This document shows, piece after piece, positions 15,192 through 17,216 of a stretch of 17,216 bases of DNA (position 1 is the first letter of the stretch; the number at the start of each line of letters is the position of its first letter). The stretch lies in contig JBJKQL010000003.1 of NCBI GenBank assembly GCA_046705265.1, positions 1 to 17,216 on the forward strand, read 5' to 3'. The notes beneath the pieces were generated by a model. The model was not told the origin of the DNA. It saw only the letters and a list, made by a program, of their open reading frames with translations, and made no database searches. The translations under genes and the position numbers were made by a program. The DNA is from JAJYTL01 sp046705265 (GTDB lineage Bacteria > Pseudomonadota > Alphaproteobacteria > Ferrovibrionales > Ferrovibrionaceae).

Positions 15192-15728
15192 TGTTGAAGA
15201 ACATCTAGATCGTTCGGCAGCTCAAGCCTAGCGCAACTTCCAAACGGAATGCTTTGATGCGAGCAATCAAGGCGTAAGCTAATCGAGACCACGGCCATTG
15301 AATATTCTCGAGGTCTTTCAACGCATTGGTGCAAATGGGTTCCGACGTTTAACCCTACCGCGCTATGCCCGATCTCGTAGTTGGCGAGCGGATCGGCGTC
15401 AAGACGCCGCACCAACTGACCCTTACGAAAGCGATGGCTGTCGATCGCAGGGGAGATAGCTTGGCTCCAGCGAGAGCCCGACGTCTGAGATAGACCGTGC
15501 GGCATTTGCGGATGCCCGGCCAAATCCTTGGCAGTGCCTGGCAGAAGGCCGGCCGCGACATCGTGCAGCGTCGCCACCAATGGATATCCCGAGAATCCCG
15601 AAAGCGATGCTGAAGGTGGCAGCGATCATGCTTTCCCCTCCGATCTGCCACGAAGTCCTCAGTTGACCCTCAAGTCTTACGAGCCTCAATAGGCACTCCC
15701 GGTCGCGGCGGGTGCCAAGGAACTATGA

Positions 15729-15761
15729 TTTAACATAATCCTAACACGATGGCGCGAATCT
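15729..15761 (+). repeat. 33-base upstream element, copy 1
   Basis: This block matches 16273-16305 at 25 of 33 positions without gaps. Conserved parts are TTTA, ATC-n-TAACAC, GGCGC and AATCT. It ends 13 bases before the GTG of a small membrane-protein gene, so it may be a shared promoter or operator. The spacing of its conserved blocks does not fit a sigma-70 promoter. Confidence 0.5.
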
Positions 15762-15774
15762 AGGGAGCAGAGGA

Positions 15775-15990
15775 GTGCTATCGGTTATCCGTAAATGCGG
15801 CGCGAGCGCACTCTTGGTCCTCATCCGTACCCTTCTTGCCATGTGGTTCTTATGGCGTTTTGCCTGGGACTTGGGGAAGGTGATGTTGAGATGCCTGATA
15901 AATCTCTCAGTTTCTCAGACCATTCCGTGGATGCAACGGGGGACTCCGTTACACATCGCTCACCAATGGGGCGGCCGAAGAGAGGAATAG
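15775..15990 (+). CDS. Small membrane protein, unknown function
   Basis: The GTG start at 15775-15777 has GGGAG seven bases upstream, and the 33-base element lies just before it. The 71-residue product starts MLSVIRKCGASALL and contains one hydrophobic stretch, LLVLIRTLLAMWFLWRFAW, followed by LGKVMLRCLINL, compatible with a single membrane helix. The C-terminal 25 residues are polar. No family is recognised. The last 100 bases overlap the next gene in a different frame, so either the two are genuinely nested or one is a chance frame. The strong ribosome site favours translation from here. Confidence 0.45.
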   Translation: MLSVIRKCGASALLVLIRTLLAMWFLWRFAWDLGKVMLRCLINLSVSQTIPWMQRGTPLHIAHQWGGRREE

Positions 15991-16169
15991 GCGATGCGGT
16001 CTATGCCTTGTTCCCGATTGTTTGGTTCGCCCTCGACATAATCGCCGCATGGCACTCAGTTGGGTGGGCCATATGGAACGGGTTTGAACCCTTAAGCCCG
16101 ATGCTGATTATCGGCACGGCGGTGGCGAGCTTTGTCGCGGGGATTTGGTTTGCGATGGTAGGCGTGTGA
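15891..16169 (+). CDS. Small protein with two membrane segments, unknown function
   Basis: The 92-residue product starts at the ATG at 15891, with GAAGG ten bases upstream. The frame is open back to 15795, but that portion does not look membrane- or protein-like. After a polar N-terminus (MPDKSLSFSDHSVDATGDS and onward) come VYALFPIVWFALDIIAAW and PMLIIGTAVASFVAGIWFAM, two likely membrane helices joined by a short loop with W and N residues. Size and layout would suit a holin-like or accessory membrane protein, but nothing specific identifies it. It overlaps the preceding small gene by 100 bases out of frame and is followed by about 170 bases holding the second 33-base element. Confidence 0.55.
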   Translation: MPDKSLSFSDHSVDATGDSVTHRSPMGRPKRGIGDAVYALFPIVWFALDIIAAWHSVGWAIWNGFEPLSPMLIIGTAVASFVAGIWFAMVGV

Positions 16170-16272
16170 GGCAACAAAAGAAGACGGCAGAAGATATGGG
16201 GGACCTTTCCACCTTTTCGTCTTCGTTCAGCCGCGCCCACGTTAGCATTTAGGAATTATAACGGCGCCCAGT

Positions 16273-16305
16273 TTTAGCCTGATCTTAACACTCCGGCGCT
16301 AATCT
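16273..16305 (+). repeat. 33-base upstream element, copy 2
   Basis: This is the partner of 15729-15761 (25 of 33 identical, no gaps). Here the conserved AATCT ends 34 bases before the ATG of the next small gene. Both copies point the same way, towards small rightward genes. Confidence 0.5.
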
Positions 16306-16339
16306 TCAGCACCGAGACGTGGGGGATGGCCAGTGTGAT

Positions 16340-16537
16340 ATGGACGCGCTCCTAATCCTTGCCCTTGCCCTCTTCGCTGGGTGGCTCCTAGCGGAGATCG
16401 CTTTTGGCATCGTAAAGATTTTGTTCTGGACGGTCGTGAGGGCCGCCGACGCCAAGCGTCGACTTCCTCTGCCTCCGGACGGTTTCCCTCGCTGGGCGCC
16501 GTGGGACTTGTGGCGGCGCAAGTTTCAACGGCTGTGA
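16340..16537 (+). CDS. Small membrane protein with one N-terminal helix, unknown function
   Basis: The 65-residue product starts at the ATG at 16340, with a GGGGGATGG purine run farther upstream than ideal. A GTG at 16319 in the same frame is the alternative start and lacks a ribosome site. It begins MDALLILALALFAGWLLAEI, continues AFGIVKILFWTVV as a long hydrophobic stretch, then turns basic and proline-rich (AKRRLPLPPDGFPRWAPWDL). This suits an inner-membrane anchor with a short cytoplasmic tail. It follows the second 33-base element and ends six bases before the next ORF. No family is recognised. Confidence 0.55.
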   Translation: MDALLILALALFAGWLLAEIAFGIVKILFWTVVRAADAKRRLPLPPDGFPRWAPWDLWRRKFQRL

Positions 16538-16542
16538 CGGCC

Positions 16543-16776
16543 ATGGTGATCGACGGATGTCCGGCTGCCTCGAGGGAACGCGTCGTGACCGAAACCATCT
16601 ATTGCGAAGAGCCGATCTCACCGACTGACAAACCCGAATATTGGGTGTTGCGCGCGACGCACAGAGGCGGCTTTGCGTATCGGGTAAATGTCGGCTGGTG
16701 TTACGTCGCGGCCGCATTGGAGCGCGGCGCCGAGGTGGTCAATACGCGGCCGCCCGTGGAGGATCGTCGTGTCTGA
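16543..16776 (+). CDS. Small soluble protein, unknown function
   Basis: The 77-residue product starts at the ATG at 16543, six bases after the previous gene. That ATG lacks a ribosome site. The GTG at 16585, nine bases after GAGG, would give 63 residues starting VTETIYCEEPISPTDKPEYW and may be the real start. The rest, VLRATHRGGFAYRVNVGWCY and VAAALERGAEVVNTRPP, has no membrane segment or recognised motif. Its stop overlaps the next gene's start by eight bases, arguing for a real, translationally coupled cluster. Confidence 0.5.
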   Translation: MVIDGCPAASRERVVTETIYCEEPISPTDKPEYWVLRATHRGGFAYRVNVGWCYVAAALERGAEVVNTRPPVEDRRV

Positions 16777-17216
16777 CGCTGACATCATCACCACCCTTCA
16801 ATCCCGTATCGCGAAACTGGAAAGCGATATGGAGCAGGCAACGGTTGTGCTGGCCGGGGTGTTGGAATACCTAAAACGGCTGCAAACCAGATGCGATGCT
16901 TCGGATGCGTTCGTCTTTGGTAAGCATTCTTATGGAAGCCGTCCTAGCGGCGTCATTCGGCGGCCTGAACGTGCACGCGGCTCTAAGCCTTCCCGCCTGA
17001 TTGCCAGTTTTCTTGGAATGGTCGCCCTTTTAGCGCTCGCCGGCTGCGGCGGCACGCCGGAGAAGGCGGACGAATTCGCCGTCAACGTACCGGGGCAGAT
17101 CGGAAGCAATGTCCTGATCCCGCGGCAGGAAATTCCTGGCACAGCCGCCCGCACATCCCGAAGCGGGTGGCATGGACATACGCGGGCCGGCCAAGCTGGA
17201 GCGAACGCCGGCGCGG
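16769..17216 (+). CDS. Partial ORF with N-terminal helical segment and internal lipobox-like hydrophobic stretch
   Basis: The GTG at 16769-16771 has GGAGG six bases upstream, and the frame is open to the window end (149 codons). The first 40 residues (DADIITTLQSRIAKLESDME, then QATVVLAGVLEYLKRLQTR) look like an amphipathic, coiled-coil-prone helix. Near residues 77-95 lies RLIASFLGMVALLALAGCGG, basic then hydrophobic, ending in a lipobox-like LALAGC. A lipoprotein signal at residue 93 cannot work unless translation begins internally, and I see no good internal start. Either a frameshift has joined two genes, or the hydrophobic stretch is a membrane anchor. The C-terminal part is cut off by the window. 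No family is recognised. Confidence 0.5.
   Translation, partial: MSDADIITTLQSRIAKLESDMEQATVVLAGVLEYLKRLQTRCDASDAFVFGKHSYGSRPSGVIRRPERARGSKPSRLIASFLGMVALLALAGCGGTPEKADEFAVNVPGQIGSNVLIPRQEIPGTAARTSRSGWHGHTRAGQAGANAGA

Larger units (their letters stand above)
14812..15728. other. Long intergenic region upstream of the ABC operon, no convincing gene
   Basis: About 900 bases without a gene I trust. Part 14870-15060 is GC-rich and featureless. Part 15100-15200 is AT-rich, with an inverted repeat and an operator-like site, and is the likely promoter area of the leftward importer, giving a long leader. In 15152-15690 leftward frames include a hydrophobic stretch MIAATFSIAFGILGISI (from about 15630) and, in another frame, GQLVRRLDADPLANYEIGHS. 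They could be remnants of a decayed gene but match nothing I recognise. Confidence 0.5.

Noticed and set aside
15152..15580. 142-codon leftward frame upstream of the ABC operon
   Set aside because: It starts with TTG without a clear ribosome site, matches no family, and competes with other frames over the same bases. It could be a relic but is not supportable as a gene.
1..17216. CRISPR array, tRNA or rRNA gene
   Set aside because: No regularly spaced repeats, tRNA-like cloverleaf or rRNA segments were noticed on either strand.

Overview
The window looks like an accessory segment (genomic or symbiosis-island-like) of a rhizobial alphaproteobacterium, most like Bradyrhizobium or Mesorhizobium. 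This rests on the character of the proteins, a compact bio operon of rhizobial style, and insertion-sequence and recombinase debris at the left edge. The genus is an inference.

Left edge (1-557): the C-terminal end of an IS630-type transposase abuts, on the opposite strand, a frameshifted C-terminal remnant of a serine recombinase.

Centre-left (558-9437): ten genes all run leftwards. In transcription order they are pxpA, accB, accC, pxpB, pxpC, a small cupin, bioB, bioA, bioF and bioD. The first five encode a complete biotin-dependent carboxylase (biotin carboxylase, biotin carrier and the two KipI/KipA-type carboxyltransferase halves) plus a LamB/YcsF-type protein. This is the PxpABC/5-oxoprolinase-like constellation with its own AccB and AccC. 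The last four make biotin from pimeloyl-thioester plus alanine: BioF, BioA, BioD, BioB. The enzyme cluster therefore carries the supply of its own cofactor.

Centre (9438-10929): a decayed leftward gene in three frames lies just upstream of pxpA. Next come an AT-rich stretch, a candidate promoter with an inverted repeat over its -10, and a rightward XRE-cupin regulator with a GATA-N9-TATC site directly before its start.

Centre-right (11025-14811): a leftward ABC importer operon encodes a TorT-like periplasmic binding protein, a double-domain CUT2/RbsA-type ATPase and an RbsC-type permease. A 37-codon ORF may be translationally coupled to the permease stop. A second GATA-N9-TATC site, sharing an 11-base core with the regulator's site, lies about 360 bases upstream of the binding-protein gene. 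This suggests, but does not prove, that the regulator controls the importer. A plausible model is import of a small lactam-like or amino-acid-derived compound, ATP/biotin-dependent conversion by the Pxp/Acc enzymes, and control by the XRE-cupin protein.

Right edge (14812-17216): nearly 1 kb without a convincing gene is followed by a run of small rightward ORFs encoding tiny membrane proteins and unknowns. Two of the start regions carry the same 33-base element (25 of 33 identical). The last ORF runs off the window and contains a lipobox-like hydrophobic segment.
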